Shown: positions 44,755-54,449 of the stretch, piece after piece
How the letters are laid out: every line of letters starts with the position of its first letter
Numbering within the stretch: the stretch's first letter is position 1
Source of the DNA: Candidatus Acetatifactor stercoripullorum
GTDB taxonomy: Bacteria; Bacillota; Clostridia; Lachnospirales; Lachnospiraceae
Assembly: GCA_019114005.1 (NCBI GenBank)
Contig: DXGH01000030.1
Location: forward strand, 1-64,000
Direction: 5' to 3'
Length of the DNA: 64,000 nucleotides
Position numbers and translations under genes: made by a program
Notes under the pieces: model-generated
The model's input: only the letters and a program-made list of their open reading frames with translations
Told to the model about the DNA's origin: nothing
The model's database searches: none

Positions 44755-44820
44755 GTCGCAAAAAATTAAGCATATTCCTTCCTCTTTTTGACAAAAACAA
44801 GAAAATGCTGCCACTATAAT
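44752..44820 (+). promoter_or_regulatory. Spo0A-type promoter of spoIIE
   Basis: TTGACA (44788-44793) and TATAAT (44815-44820) are both consensus but 21 bp apart, the abnormal spacing known for Spo0A-activated SigA promoters such as spoIIE and spoIIG of Bacillus. TTTGTCGCAAAAA starting at 44752 matches the 0A box TTTGTCGAAAAA with one change, and TTTTTGACAAAA at the -35 resembles an inverted 0A box. Confidence 0.7.
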
Positions 44821-44876
44821 GAGTACTGCTTGGCCTAAGCGGCAACGCCCGGCTGAGGGAAGAAAGGGGAAACAGT

Positions 44877-46079
44877 ATGGGAACGGACAGATGGAAAATG
44901 CGGGAAAAGGAAATTTACACCGTACAGGTGCCTGATTTGTGTAAGAGAAGGCTTTTGGGATATGCGGAAACCTTCCGCGAGCTTGCCCGCAGCTTCGGCG
45001 GAGCGTTTGAAGGGACAGAAACGGGGACGGACAGGCAGACCTTTCTCGATGCCAGAAAGGTCTGGGAGAACAGACAGGTCATGGGGAGCAATTTCAGTGA
45101 GGTGGCCCAGATTATGACGGAGGTGGCGGATCAGGTATTCCATTATGAGCCTATGGAAGAAAAATGCAGACGCCAGATTGTTCACGCCATGAAAGAGGAG
45201 GGGATTGTGGTAGAGGATATCTGCTATCTTCCACAGGCCGACGACAGGAAGGCCATCGGCCTTACCATGTGCATTCGGAAAAGGGACAGAATGCCCTCCC
45301 AGGAGGCTGCGGACATGCTTTCCGTTTTGCTGGACCGGCATCTGCAGGTATCGGTCACAAGTCCATACTATATTGAAAGAGAAATACATAGCTTTATTCT
45401 TGTGGAGGAGCCTTCCTTTATTGTGCTCTCCGGGTTTTCCAAGGCTGTAAAGGAAAATGAAACGGTCTCCGGGGATAACTATGCCATGATAGAATCGGAA
45501 AAGGGCAGGCTGACGGTGCTTTTGTCCGATGGAACCGGCTCTGGGGAGGAGGCCAGCGCAGAAAGCGAGAGAGTGCTGGACTTGATGGAGAAAATGCTGG
45601 AGGCGGGCTACGGCATGGAGACGGCTGTGAATCTGGTAAATGCTGCGCTCTTTGCCAGGGGGGAGGAGCACAATCATCCCACCCTTGACATCTGCGATCT
45701 GGATCTTTACCGGGGAAGCTGCAGCCTGTGGAAGGTGGGAGCAGCAGCTTCCTTCTTAAAAAAGGGAAGAAAGGTGGAGGAAATTGAAATGGGAAGCCTT
45801 CCCCTGGGAGTTTTCCGCAGCATAGAGCCTGAGGCTGTGCACAGAAGGCTGACGGACGGAGACTATCTGGTGCTTGTGACGGACGGAGTGCTGGATGCGC
45901 TGGGGGAGGGAAATTATGAGGAAGCTATGTGTGAGGCCATATCAGAAGTGACGAAACAAAATCCCAGGGAGATTGCCGAGCAGCTGCTGCAGATGGTGAT
46001 CCGCACAAGCAAGGGACGTATTTTGGACGACATGACCATAATTGTGATCGGCATTTGGGAAAATAGCGGTATTACTTGA
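44877..46079 (+). CDS. spoIIE: SpoIIE-type phosphatase lacking the membrane domain
   Basis: The product is a 400-residue protein. Its C-terminal half is a PP2C-type phosphatase (SpoIIE domain) with metal-site motifs VLLSDGTGSGEEA (about 220), VLVTDGVLDALG (about 327) and DDMTIIVIGI (about 385). The N-terminal half matches the central regulatory region of SpoIIE. Bacillus SpoIIE has about 827 residues and starts with a ten-helix membrane domain that places it at the polar septum. Here no hydrophobic helix is present, and ATG at 44877 sits behind AAAGGGG and a Spo0A-type promoter, so the short form is not a mis-called start. It should dephosphorylate SpoIIAA to activate SigF. Gene order (divIC before, tilS after) supports identity. 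Confidence 0.88.
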   Translation: MGTDRWKMREKEIYTVQVPDLCKRRLLGYAETFRELARSFGGAFEGTETGTDRQTFLDARKVWENRQVMGSNFSEVAQIMTEVADQVFHYEPMEEKCRRQIVHAMKEEGIVVEDICYLPQADDRKAIGLTMCIRKRDRMPSQEAADMLSVLLDRHLQVSVTSPYYIEREIHSFILVEEPSFIVLSGFSKAVKENETVSGDNYAMIESEKGRLTVLLSDGTGSGEEASAESERVLDLMEKMLEAGYGMETAVNLVNAALFARGEEHNHPTLDICDLDLYRGSCSLWKVGAAASFLKKGRKVEEIEMGSLPLGVFRSIEPEAVHRRLTDGDYLVLVTDGVLDALGEGNYEEAMCEAISEVTKQNPREIAEQLLQMVIRTSKGRILDDMTIIVIGIWENSGIT

Positions 46080-46114
46080 TTTTTTTGGGATTTTCAGATA
46101 CCATAAAGGTTGAC

Positions 46115-47635
46115 ATGAACAACGCACGAAGGACGGAGGAAAAAGTGTTCTCCTTTATGGAAGAACACCATATGCTGAAAGCCGGCGACCGGGTGGTGGC
46201 CGGAATCTCTGGAGGGGCAGACTCGCTTTGCCTCTTATTTGTGTTGCTGGAATGGGCAAAGAGAACTCCTCTTTTTTTGGCGGTGGTCCATGTGGATCAC
46301 GGTCTGAGGCAGGAATCCGGGGAGGATGCCCGGTATGTGGAGGCCCTTTGCCGCAGCCTTGAAATCCCTTTTTATCTGACCAGGGCTGATGTAAAAGCCA
46401 GGGCAGAGCGGGACAAATGCTCTGAGGAGGAGGCGGGACGAAGCATCCGCTACGAGGCGTTTTCCCAGGCGGCAGAGGATTTTGGGGCTGGGAGGATTGC
46501 GGTGGCCCACAACAGCAATGATTTAAGTGAAACCATGCTGTTTCACTTATTTCGGGGAAGCGGCCTGAAGGGGCTTTGCGGCATCCCTCCTGTGAGGGAT
46601 GAGATCATCCGCCCTATTCTCTGCCTGGAAAGGCCGGAAATAGAAGGGTATTTAAAGGAGCGGGGCATTTCCTGGCGAAAGGATGCCACCAATGAAGAGG
46701 ATGATTATACCAGAAACAGAATCAGACATCATATTCTGCCCTATGCTGAGAATGAAATCGCGCCGGGCTGTGTGGCCCGCATGAGCAGAACGGCCCGGAT
46801 TCTGTCGGAGACGGAGGATTATCTGGAGGTCCAGACGAAGGAGGCTCTCAAAAGATGCGTCAGAGCAGCTTCTCCAGGGGCGGCTGGAGAGGAGGCCCTG
46901 AAAGAAGGGGCTTTTGCGGTGATTGACAGGAATTTGTTTGTAAAGGAGCATCCGGCCATCCGCGCAAGAATGCTGCACTGTCTTTTAAAGGAGCTGTGGC
47001 CCGGGCATAAGGATATGGAGTATGTGCATATCCAGGCGATGATGACTTTATTTACGCAGGAGGGAAACCGGAGCGTGAGCCTGCCCTTTGGCATGAACGC
47101 CAGAAGGGAATATGACAAGGTGATTCTGGAAAAGAGGGCCCCGCAGGATAGGGGAGCGCCTTCGGAGGATAGGGGAGAATTTTTCCCCGTGTTCATAGGA
47201 ACCGGAGAATTGGGAGAAACTCCACTGCGCGTGGGCCTTGGAGTCTGGGGGGAGGCGGAACTCACCCTGCTTTTGGCAGAAAAACACAGGGAAGTGCCCC
47301 AAAGGGAATGTACGAAATGGTTCGATTATGATAAAATAAATAAGCCCTTGGTGTTCCGCACCAGACAAAAAGGGGATTATCTTACCTTGTCTGACGGACG
47401 GGGCGGGCAGATGCACAAATCTCTGAAGGATTATATGATTACGGAGAAGATTCCCAAAGATAAGAGGGAGCGCATTCTGGTTTTGGCGCAGGAGCATCAT
47501 GTGCTTTGGCTTGCAGGCTGGCGCATCAGTGAATATTATAAAATAAATGGGAATACAAAGCGCATTTTGCAGGTACAATTAAGAAGAGACTGCGGGGGCA
47601 GTGAAACGGAGGAAGGCTATGGCAGAGAGCATTAG
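46115..47635 (+). CDS. tilS: tRNA(Ile)-lysidine synthase
   Basis: The product is a 506-residue enzyme that attaches lysine to C34 of the tRNA-Ile with CAU anticodon, changing its decoding from AUG to AUA. The PP-loop ATP site reads VVAGISGGADSLCLL, followed by VVHVDHGLRQESGEDA and RIAVAHNSNDLSETMLFHLF. The C-terminal TilS domain contains LVFRTRQKGDYLTL and KSLKDYMITEKIPKDKR. The ATG at 46115 fits the family N-terminus; an in-frame start at 46076 is possible. It overlaps hpt by 17 bp. Essential gene. Confidence 0.94.
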   Translation: MNNARRTEEKVFSFMEEHHMLKAGDRVVAGISGGADSLCLLFVLLEWAKRTPLFLAVVHVDHGLRQESGEDARYVEALCRSLEIPFYLTRADVKARAERDKCSEEEAGRSIRYEAFSQAAEDFGAGRIAVAHNSNDLSETMLFHLFRGSGLKGLCGIPPVRDEIIRPILCLERPEIEGYLKERGISWRKDATNEEDDYTRNRIRHHILPYAENEIAPGCVARMSRTARILSETEDYLEVQTKEALKRCVRAASPGAAGEEALKEGAFAVIDRNLFVKEHPAIRARMLHCLLKELWPGHKDMEYVHIQAMMTLFTQEGNRSVSLPFGMNARREYDKVILEKRAPQDRGAPSEDRGEFFPVFIGTGELGETPLRVGLGVWGEAELTLLLAEKHREVPQRECTKWFDYDKINKPLVFRTRQKGDYLTLSDGRGGQMHKSLKDYMITEKIPKDKRERILVLAQEHHVLWLAGWRISEYYKINGNTKRILQVQLRRDCGGSETEEGYGREH

Positions 47636-48143
47636 AGTACTATTATCCGAGAAAGAGGTGGACGAAAGGATTCAGGCCATCGGGGAACAGATCAGTAAGG
47701 ACTACCAGGGCAGACAGGTGCATCTGGTATGCGTTTTAAAGGGCGGCAGCTTTTTTATGTGCGAGCTGGCAAAAAGAATCACGGTGCCTGTGTCCCTGGA
47801 TTTCATGTCTGTGTCCAGCTACGGAAGCGACACCAAATCCAGCGGTGTGGTAAAAATCGTAAAGGATCTGGATGAGTCCCTGAAGGATAAGGATGTGATT
47901 GTAGTGGAGGATATCGTGGACAGCGGCAGGACACTGAGCTATCTGCTGGAAATGCTCAAGGACAGAGGGCCCAGATCCCTGCGTCTGTGTACGCTGCTTG
48001 ACAAACCGGAGAGACGGGTGGTTGATGTAAAGGTGGACTACACGGGATTTGAGATACCGGATGAATTTGTAGTGGGCTATGGTCTGGACTATGACCAGAG
48101 ATACCGCAATCTGCCCTACATCGGGGTTGTGGAATTTAATTAA
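47619..48143 (+). CDS. hpt: Hypoxanthine phosphoribosyltransferase
   Basis: The product is a 174-residue purine-salvage enzyme that turns hypoxanthine or guanine plus PRPP into IMP or GMP. The PRPP-binding loop reads VIVVEDIVDSGRTLSYLL, and LVCVLKGGSFFMCELAKRI and FVVGYGLDYDQRYRNLPYIG are family signatures. The ATG at 47619 follows CGGAGGAAGG inside the end of tilS, so the two are translationally coupled. tilS-hpt-ftsH is a conserved Firmicutes order. Confidence 0.95.
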   Translation: MAESIRVLLSEKEVDERIQAIGEQISKDYQGRQVHLVCVLKGGSFFMCELAKRITVPVSLDFMSVSSYGSDTKSSGVVKIVKDLDESLKDKDVIVVEDIVDSGRTLSYLLEMLKDRGPRSLRLCTLLDKPERRVVDVKVDYTGFEIPDEFVVGYGLDYDQRYRNLPYIGVVEFN

Positions 48144-48163
48144 AGTGAGTAGGAGGCCCAAAA

Positions 48164-49978
48164 TTGAAGCAAGGCGGTAAAAGTTTTAACTCTTTCTTTG
48201 TTTTTCTGATTATGCTGGTGCTGGTGGTTGCAGTGCTGAGCCTGTTCAGCGAGCAAAGAAACGGCTACACCAGGGCAGATTTTATGTCGGACCTGGAGGG
48301 GGATAAGATTGAGGAGCTTATCATTCAGCCAAACGCAGAGACTCCCACCGGTTATGTGGAGGTGGAGATGACGGATGGCTCGGACAGAAGGCTTTATGTC
48401 ACCGACGTGTCTGAGATTGAGGAAGTAATCAGACAGGCGGGGTATGATCCCGTGGTTTTGGATGTGCAGCGGCAGAGCTGGTTTTTGACCACCCTGGTTC
48501 CCATGCTCATTGTGCTGGTGGTGGGACTGTTTCTTTTTATGATGCTCAATACCCAGAACACTGGCGGGAGCAATGGAAAAATGATGAATTTCGGCAAAAG
48601 CCGGGCCAAGATGGTTGTTGGAGAGAAAAAGGTCACCTTTGCGCAGGTGGCAGGCTTAAAGGAAGAGAAGGAAGAGCTTCAGGAGATCGTTGATTTCTTA
48701 AAGGAGCCGGGGAAATATACCCGGGTGGGAGCCAGGATTCCAAAGGGCGTGCTTTTAGAGGGTCCGCCCGGAACCGGAAAGACGCTTCTTGCAAAGGCTG
48801 TGGCGGGAGAGGCAGGCGTTCCCTTCTTCAGCATTTCCGGCTCCGACTTTGTGGAAATGTTTGTGGGCGTGGGCGCTTCCAGGGTTCGGGATTTGTTTGA
48901 GGAAGCAAAGAAAAATGCACCTTGCATTGTATTCATCGACGAGATTGACGCGGTGGCAAGACGCCGGGGCACCGGCATGGGAGGCGGCCATGACGAGAGG
49001 GAGCAGACCCTGAATCAGCTTCTTGTGGAAATGGACGGCTTTGGCGTCAACGAGGGAATTATCATTATGGCGGCTACCAACCGGGTGGACATTCTGGACC
49101 CGGCTATCCTGCGGCCCGGGCGTTTTGACCGCAAGGTGGCGGTAGGCAGGCCGGATATCGGCGGGAGAGAGGAGATTTTAAAGGTTCACGCGAAGAATAA
49201 GCCCCTGGGAGACGATGTGGATCTCAAGCAGGTGGCCCAGACCACGGCGGGCTTTACCGGGGCTGACCTGGAAAACCTTATGAATGAAGCGGCGATTCTT
49301 GCAGCGAAGGAGGGGAAGGCCTATCTGTCTCAGGAGGATATCAAAAAATCCTTCATTAAGGTGGGCATTGGCTCCGAAAAGAAGAGCCGTATCATCTCCG
49401 ACAAGGAAAAGAAAATCACGGCGTACCATGAGGCGGGCCACGCCATTTTATTTCATGTGCTGCCCGACGTAGGCCCTGTGTATACGGTTTCCATCATTCC
49501 CACGGGAGTGGGAGCGGCAGGCTATACCATGCCCCTGCCGGAAAAGGATGAAATGTTTATCACCAAGGGAGAGATGCTGCAGGATATTATGGTGTCCTTA
49601 GGCGGCAGAATCGCCGAGGAAATTATCTTTAAGGACATTACTACAGGAGCCTCCAGCGATATCAAGAAAGCCACAAAGGTGGCCCGCAGGATGGTGACGC
49701 GCTTTGGCATGTCGGAAAATATCGGCGTGATCTGCTATGACGATGATGACGACGAGGTATTTATCGGAAGAGACTTAGCCCACGCAAAGGCTCACAGCGA
49801 GGCTGTGTCCGGTGAGATTGACCGAGAGGTCAAGTCTATTATTGATGAATGCTATGCAAAGGCAAAGGCCATTATTCTGGAAAATGAAGGAGTGCTCCAC
49901 AGGTGTGCCCAGCTTCTTTTGGAGAAGGAAAAGATTGGCCGGGAGGAATTTGAAGGGCTCTTTGCGGCACAGGCTTAA
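48164..49978 (+). CDS. ftsH: ATP-dependent zinc metalloprotease FtsH
   Basis: The product is a 604-residue membrane protease. Two helices near the N-terminus (about 7-25 and 108-128) flank an external domain. The AAA+ module has Walker A GPPGTGKT (about 201), Walker [12 protein letters not shown] and the second-region-of-homology arginines ([20 protein letters not shown]). The M41 peptidase zinc motif HEAGH is at about 422-426. It degrades misfolded and regulatory membrane proteins. The start is TTG at 48164 behind AGTAGGAGG. It ends the housekeeping block. Confidence 0.96.
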   Translation: MKQGGKSFNSFFVFLIMLVLVVAVLSLFSEQRNGYTRADFMSDLEGDKIEELIIQPNAETPTGYVEVEMTDGSDRRLYVTDVSEIEEVIRQAGYDPVVLDVQRQSWFLTTLVPMLIVLVVGLFLFMMLNTQNTGGSNGKMMNFGKSRAKMVVGEKKVTFAQVAGLKEEKEELQEIVDFLKEPGKYTRVGARIPKGVLLEGPPGTGKTLLAKAVAGEAGVPFFSISGSDFVEMFVGVGASRVRDLFEEAKKNAPCIVFIDEIDAVARRRGTGMGGGHDEREQTLNQLLVEMDGFGVNEGIIIMAATNRVDILDPAILRPGRFDRKVAVGRPDIGGREEILKVHAKNKPLGDDVDLKQVAQTTAGFTGADLENLMNEAAILAAKEGKAYLSQEDIKKSFIKVGIGSEKKSRIISDKEKKITAYHEAGHAILFHVLPDVGPVYTVSIIPTGVGAAGYTMPLPEKDEMFITKGEMLQDIMVSLGGRIAEEIIFKDITTGASSDIKKATKVARRMVTRFGMSENIGVICYDDDDDEVFIGRDLAHAKAHSEAVSGEIDREVKSIIDECYAKAKAIILENEGVLHRCAQLLLEKEKIGREEFEGLFAAQA

Positions 49979-50100
49979 AGCCCACAAGGCTTTTGGTGAT
50001 TTTACACAACAAGGCATTGTGAAAAATTGACAAAAACGGAATAGCAAATTTGTAATATTTGTGAATTCTGAGAATAGTCAAATGGGGGAGCGCATGCTAT

Positions 50101-50206
50101 TATAATATACGTAACCCCCCCCAATACATTATATAGTTTTTTGCTATACCCCATAAGAAAGAAATACCTTCTCTAAAAAGGACAGCCTTTAAAAGCTGTC
50201 CTTTTT
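50101..50206 (+). ncRNA. Candidate small transcript between ftsH and the GH13 gene
   Basis: A perfect -10 TATAAT (50101-50106) with only a weak -35 is followed by a run of eight C (50115-50122) and then a perfect terminator. AAAAAGGACAGC (50175-50186) pairs with GCTGTCCTTTTT (50195-50206). A transcript from about 50113 would be roughly 95 bases and has no ORF. Alternatively the hairpin simply ends ftsH. Confidence 0.3.
50175..50206. terminator. Perfect bidirectional-looking terminator
   Basis: A 12-bp perfect stem with A run before and T run after, around an 8-base loop. It can serve ftsH or a short transcript. Confidence 0.9.
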
Positions 50207-50318
50207 ACCGTATATGCCTGTAAATCCGCAGATTTCCTATTGAACTTATATTTTCTTTTCAGTACAATAGGATTGGGCATACTATATTACAGAATATGAT
50301 TGTAAGGCAGGTAGAACT

Positions 50319-52421
50319 ATGGACTTGGAAAAGATAAGGCAGACGGAATATAACCAGCAGTATATTTCTTCCATGCGGCCGGTTTTTAACAGGCGTGCGC
50401 TTTATTCGGACACTACGGGGGAGTATGTGATTCCCCAGGAGCCCACTCCCTATGACCTGGTGACCATACGGTTCCGTACCGCAAAAAACAATGTGGACTG
50501 TGTGTTTTTTGTGCACAAGGGACAAAGATATCTGATGAACAAGGTGGAAACCGATGAGCAGTTTGATTTTTACGCTTTTCAGCTTCAGCTGGACAACGAG
50601 AAGGTTTCCTATTATTTTGAGATACGCACCGGCCGTCTGACCGGTTATTTTGACGTAAGGGGTTTGGTTCAGGAGGTAAATGAGTACTATGACTTTGTGA
50701 TCCTGCCGGGCTTTCAGACTCCGGACTGGGCCAAGGGCGCGGTGATGTACCAGATTTATGTGGACCGATTCTGTAATGGCGATCCTTCAAACGATGTGGA
50801 GACGGGAGAGTATTGCTATATCGGCGAGCCCGTAAAGAGGGTGGAGGATTGGAACACATATCCGGCCCAGATGGATGTGAGGAATTTTTACGGAGGCGAC
50901 CTTAAGGGTGTTCTGGATAAAATGGATTATCTGCAGAACCTGGGAGTGGAGGTGATCTACTTTAACCCTCTGTTTGTGTCTCCCTCCAATCATAAGTATG
51001 ATATTCAGGATTATGACTATATCGATCCCCATTACGGTAAAATTGTGGATGAAAAAGGGGAGCTTTTGCAAAATGGGCAGAAGGAGAACCAGTCTGCCAC
51101 AAAATATATCAACCGTGTCACGAACAAGGCCAATCTGGAAGCTGGCAACCGGCTGTTTGCGCAGCTTGTGGAGCAGGCCCACAAGAGAGGCATGAAGGTA
51201 ATTCTGGACGGCGTATTCAACCATTGCGGCTCCTTTAATAAATGGCTGGACAGGGAGCGCATTTACGAAAAGGCCGAGGGCTATGAAAAGGGCGCTTTTA
51301 TCGATGGGGACAGCCCCTACCGGAATTACTTTGACTTTCGTGATCAAAATGGCTGGCCCTGCAATACCAGCTACGACGGCTGGTGGGGACATGACACGCT
51401 GCCGAAGCTTAACTATGAGGGCTCTAAGGAGCTGTTTGATTATGTGATGCACATTGCAAGAAAATGGGTGTCGCCGCCCTATAATGCAGATGGCTGGAGG
51501 CTTGATGTGGCGGCGGATTTGGGCCACAGCAGAGAGTTTAACCATCATTTCTGGAAGGAATTCCGCCGAAACGTAAAGGAGGCAAACCCCAACGCCATTA
51601 TTTTGGCGGAGCATTATGGAAATACCAGGGACTGGCTTCAGGGAGACGAGTGGGATACGGTTATGAACTATGACGCTTTTATGGAGCCGGTTACATGGTT
51701 TTTGACTGGGATGGAGAAGCACAGCGACGACTTCAGAGAGGATCTGCTGGGCAATGCGGAGAGCTTCTGGGGCGCCATGCGTCATCATACGGCCAGCTTT
51801 TCCATGCCAAGCTGGCAGGTGGCCATGAATGAGCTGTCCAACCATGATCACTCCCGTTTTCTTACCCGCACTAACCATAAGGTTGGAAGAATCAACACCC
51901 TGGGTTCCCAGGCGGCGGAGCAGGACGTGAGCAAGGCCGTTTTCCGGGAAGGGGTTGTGATACAGATGACATGGGTGGGGGCGCCCACCATCTATTACGG
52001 TGATGAAGCGGGTCTGTGCGGCTTTACCGACCCGGATAACAGACGCAGCTATCCCTGGGGTAGGGAGGACACGGAGCTGATTGCATTTCACAGAGATATT
52101 ATCCGCCTTAGAAAAGAGAATCCGGAGCTGAGAAGAGGATCCATCAAGAGCGTGGAGTCGGATTATAATTTCCTTGCCTATGGGCGGTTTAACAGAGCGG
52201 GACAGTGTGTGATTGCCGTGAACAACAACAATGAGCCGGTGACCAAGGAGCTGGTGGTATGGCCTTTGGGGATACCAAAGACCGGAAAAATGAAGGTGCT
52301 TTTGCAGACCGGGGAAGAGGGCTATACCCTGGAGGGACAGGAGTATGCGGTTACGGCGGGCAAGATTACCCTGGATATGCCCCCCACCAGCGCGGTCATT
52401 TTAAAGTATACAGGAAAATAG
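50319..52421 (+). CDS. GH13 alpha-glucanase (neopullulanase/cyclomaltodextrinase type)
   Basis: The product is a 700-residue cytoplasmic enzyme acting on alpha-1,4-glucans or maltodextrins. An N-terminal beta domain (about 20-125, CBM34-like) precedes the GH13 barrel, which starts WAKGAVMYQIYVDRFCNGDP. The three catalytic acids are in DGWRLDVAADLG (about 396), AIILAEHYGN (about 431) and NELSNHDHSRFL (about 509). The insertion of domain B after NHKYDIQDYDYIDPHYG is family-typical. There is no signal peptide, so it works on imported dextrins or stored glycogen. The ATG follows AAGGCAGG, and the next gene begins 16 bases downstream. Confidence 0.9.
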   Translation: MDLEKIRQTEYNQQYISSMRPVFNRRALYSDTTGEYVIPQEPTPYDLVTIRFRTAKNNVDCVFFVHKGQRYLMNKVETDEQFDFYAFQLQLDNEKVSYYFEIRTGRLTGYFDVRGLVQEVNEYYDFVILPGFQTPDWAKGAVMYQIYVDRFCNGDPSNDVETGEYCYIGEPVKRVEDWNTYPAQMDVRNFYGGDLKGVLDKMDYLQNLGVEVIYFNPLFVSPSNHKYDIQDYDYIDPHYGKIVDEKGELLQNGQKENQSATKYINRVTNKANLEAGNRLFAQLVEQAHKRGMKVILDGVFNHCGSFNKWLDRERIYEKAEGYEKGAFIDGDSPYRNYFDFRDQNGWPCNTSYDGWWGHDTLPKLNYEGSKELFDYVMHIARKWVSPPYNADGWRLDVAADLGHSREFNHHFWKEFRRNVKEANPNAIILAEHYGNTRDWLQGDEWDTVMNYDAFMEPVTWFLTGMEKHSDDFREDLLGNAESFWGAMRHHTASFSMPSWQVAMNELSNHDHSRFLTRTNHKVGRINTLGSQAAEQDVSKAVFREGVVIQMTWVGAPTIYYGDEAGLCGFTDPDNRRSYPWGREDTELIAFHRDIIRLRKENPELRRGSIKSVESDYNFLAYGRFNRAGQCVIAVNNNNEPVTKELVVWPLGIPKTGKMKVLLQTGEEGYTLEGQEYAVTAGKITLDMPPTSAVILKYTGK

Positions 52422-52436
52422 AAAGGACAAAAGAGA

Positions 52437-54287
52437 ATGCAGGCGGTCATATTCGGATTACTGATTCCCATAATACCTCTGCTGCTTTGGCGCAGCTATC
52501 ATAAGGAAAAGAAGCTCACCACAGGGGAGGCGGTATTACGCTATGGGGCATATACTCTCCTGGTTACTCTGCTTTCCTCTGGAGCTATGGTGTTTTTATG
52601 CGACGAGGGAACCTCCTTTTGGGAAAAGATAGACAGATCCCCTTCCTTTGTTTTGAAATTTGCGGCAGTGGAGCTTTTGGCGGCTCTTGTGACGGCTGGA
52701 GGAGAATGGCTGTTAAGCTGCCGGAAGGTTGCAGTGAAGGTGGACTGGGAGGAATACCGCAGTGTGTGGCTGGTGCGGTTTGTACGAAAATATGTGTTTC
52801 CCGCCGGTATCTATCTGCTGGCGTTGTTTGTAGTGCTTCTCAACGTAAGCCTGATGTTTGACAATGTACTGTGGGGGGATGAAGCCTTTTCCGCCAACAC
52901 GGCCCAAAAATCCATGGCGGGAATTATGCAGGTGCTCTATTATTGGGACAGCCATCCGCCTCTGTACTATTGTTGGCTGAAGCTGTTCGGAGAGCTGTTT
53001 GGTTACACAGTGCCGGTGTATCATCTGGCCTCCCTTGTGCCCTTTGGGGCCGGTCTTGTGATGGCGGTGACCTTTTTCCGCAAGCGCTTTGGAAATATCC
53101 CGGCGGCATTTTTTGTGATGATCTCCGGTCTGGCCTCCTCCTGTCTGGAATACAATCTGGAGGTGAGAATGTACGCTTTGGCTTTTCTGGCCATGGCGGC
53201 CTGCTTTTACTGCTCCTTCCGGGTGCTGTGCGGAGGGAAGGCAGCCTGGGTGGGAATGGTGCTTTGGGCGCTGATTGGGGCTTATGCCCATTATTACGCG
53301 CTGGTAAGCGCCGGGATTCTTTTGTTTGTCACGGCTGTGGCTTATTTTGTGCGTTACAGGGGAAAAGCCTGGATCAAGGGGCTTGTGTCCATAGTGGTGT
53401 TTGCTGTGGGCTATCTGCCCTGGCTGCAGCGTCTGCTTTCCACCACGGAAAGCGTCAGCAATAACTGGTGGATGTCACAGCTGCTGCCGTTAAAGCAAAG
53501 CCTTGTGATGCTCACCGGAGGAGCCTCTATGAGCCGGATTCTGCTTCCTTTGTTTGTGGTTTTCCTGCTGATTCTGCTTTTGGCGGAGTCCTCGTTCTTT
53601 GAGATAAAAAGGCAGGATGGCAGGACTGGCATACTGATACATACACCCTCCGTAAGAGCCTGGTCCGATACTACATACGCCGCAGCAGTGGGAGCCCTTA
53701 CTGTGATTGGCACACTTTTGTTTGCCTATGTGCTGTGCCTTTTGATGGGGCCCGTGCTGGCAGAGAGATATCTGTACCCCTTGAGCGCGGTTGTTTTTGT
53801 GACCCTGGTGATAGAGTGTAACGGCATCCTTGGGCTTCTTGGAAGGCTGGGCGGGAAATGGAAAAAGGAATGGCCTGTAAAAGCGGGTAAGGCCGTTTTG
53901 GTGGTGGTTCTGGCTCTGCTGTTTGGCATGGGAATACAGAATTACCAGTCCTACAGCGCTGAGGTAAACAGGCAGGAGCAGGAGACGGCCGAAACCCTTT
54001 CTTTGATGGGAGAGGTGCCTGAGGAGGTAAAGCTGGTAAGCAACGGTGTCCAGCATCTTGGATGGACGGTGTTAGCCTTTTATTTCCCGGAAAATGAAGT
54101 AATCAACGGCAATTATCTCAGCACGGACGCCGACAGGTTCTGGTACTTTACTCCTGATTACATGTCCCAGAGCGATATTGATCAGATGACAGCCAAGGGC
54201 TACAGCATAGCGGGCTACGGAGAAATGCAGCTGGCAAAATATCCTTTTGTGCTCTACTATTTTGAGAAGGTGCCCATGGAGCCATAA
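52437..54287 (+). CDS. GT39/PMT-like membrane glycosyltransferase
   Basis: The product is a 616-residue polytopic membrane protein with about 12 helices. Between helices near the N-terminal third it has the acidic motif DEAFSANTAQ (about 148) and YYWDSHPPLYYCWLKLFGEL (about 168-187), the two first-loop acidic sites of GT-C enzymes of the PMT/ArnT group, which use a lipid-linked sugar. A small extracellular C-terminal domain follows the last helix. It probably glycosylates an envelope protein or polymer. It follows the GH13 gene by 16 bases, though the functional link is unclear. Confidence 0.82.
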   Translation: MQAVIFGLLIPIIPLLLWRSYHKEKKLTTGEAVLRYGAYTLLVTLLSSGAMVFLCDEGTSFWEKIDRSPSFVLKFAAVELLAALVTAGGEWLLSCRKVAVKVDWEEYRSVWLVRFVRKYVFPAGIYLLALFVVLLNVSLMFDNVLWGDEAFSANTAQKSMAGIMQVLYYWDSHPPLYYCWLKLFGELFGYTVPVYHLASLVPFGAGLVMAVTFFRKRFGNIPAAFFVMISGLASSCLEYNLEVRMYALAFLAMAACFYCSFRVLCGGKAAWVGMVLWALIGAYAHYYALVSAGILLFVTAVAYFVRYRGKAWIKGLVSIVVFAVGYLPWLQRLLSTTESVSNNWWMSQLLPLKQSLVMLTGGASMSRILLPLFVVFLLILLLAESSFFEIKRQDGRTGILIHTPSVRAWSDTTYAAAVGALTVIGTLLFAYVLCLLMGPVLAERYLYPLSAVVFVTLVIECNGILGLLGRLGGKWKKEWPVKAGKAVLVVVLALLFGMGIQNYQSYSAEVNRQEQETAETLSLMGEVPEEVKLVSNGVQHLGWTVLAFYFPENEVINGNYLSTDADRFWYFTPDYMSQSDIDQMTAKGYSIAGYGEMQLAKYPFVLYYFEKVPMEP

Positions 54288-54289
54288 GA

Positions 54290-54310
54290 GGGCAAGCTTT
54301 TTTTGCTTGC
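54290..54310 (+). terminator. Short terminator after the glycosyltransferase gene
   Basis: GCAAGC and GCTTGC pair around a T-rich loop, followed by ATTTTG. Confidence 0.55.
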
Positions 54311-54335
54311 ATTTTGTGTAAAACTGTGATACAAT
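54307..54335 (+). promoter_or_regulatory. tRNA promoter
   Basis: TTGCAT (54307-54312) and TACAAT (54330-54335) are 17 bp apart, ending 29 bases before tRNA-Tyr. Confidence 0.6.
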
Positions 54336-54364
54336 TTCACATTGTTAAGGCATTTGCCTTGCGT

Positions 54365-54446
54365 GGATGGATTCCCGAGTGGCCAAAGGGGACAGACTGT
54401 AAATCTGCTGCAAATTGCTTCGGTGGTTCGAATCCACCTCCATCCA
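54365..54446 (+). tRNA. tRNA-Tyr (GUA)
   Basis: The gene is 82 bases long with a long variable arm (class II). The acceptor stem GGATGGA / TCCATCC is perfect. The anticodon stem CAGA/TCTG encloses loop CTGTAAA with anticodon GTA. The T arm has GGTTCGAATCC. CCA is not encoded beyond the discriminator A. Confidence 0.95.
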
Positions 54447-54449
54447 TTT

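Noticed and set aside
50787-52091. 434-codon minus-strand frame opposite the GH13 gene
   Set aside because: It is a shadow of the well-supported GH13 coding sequence.
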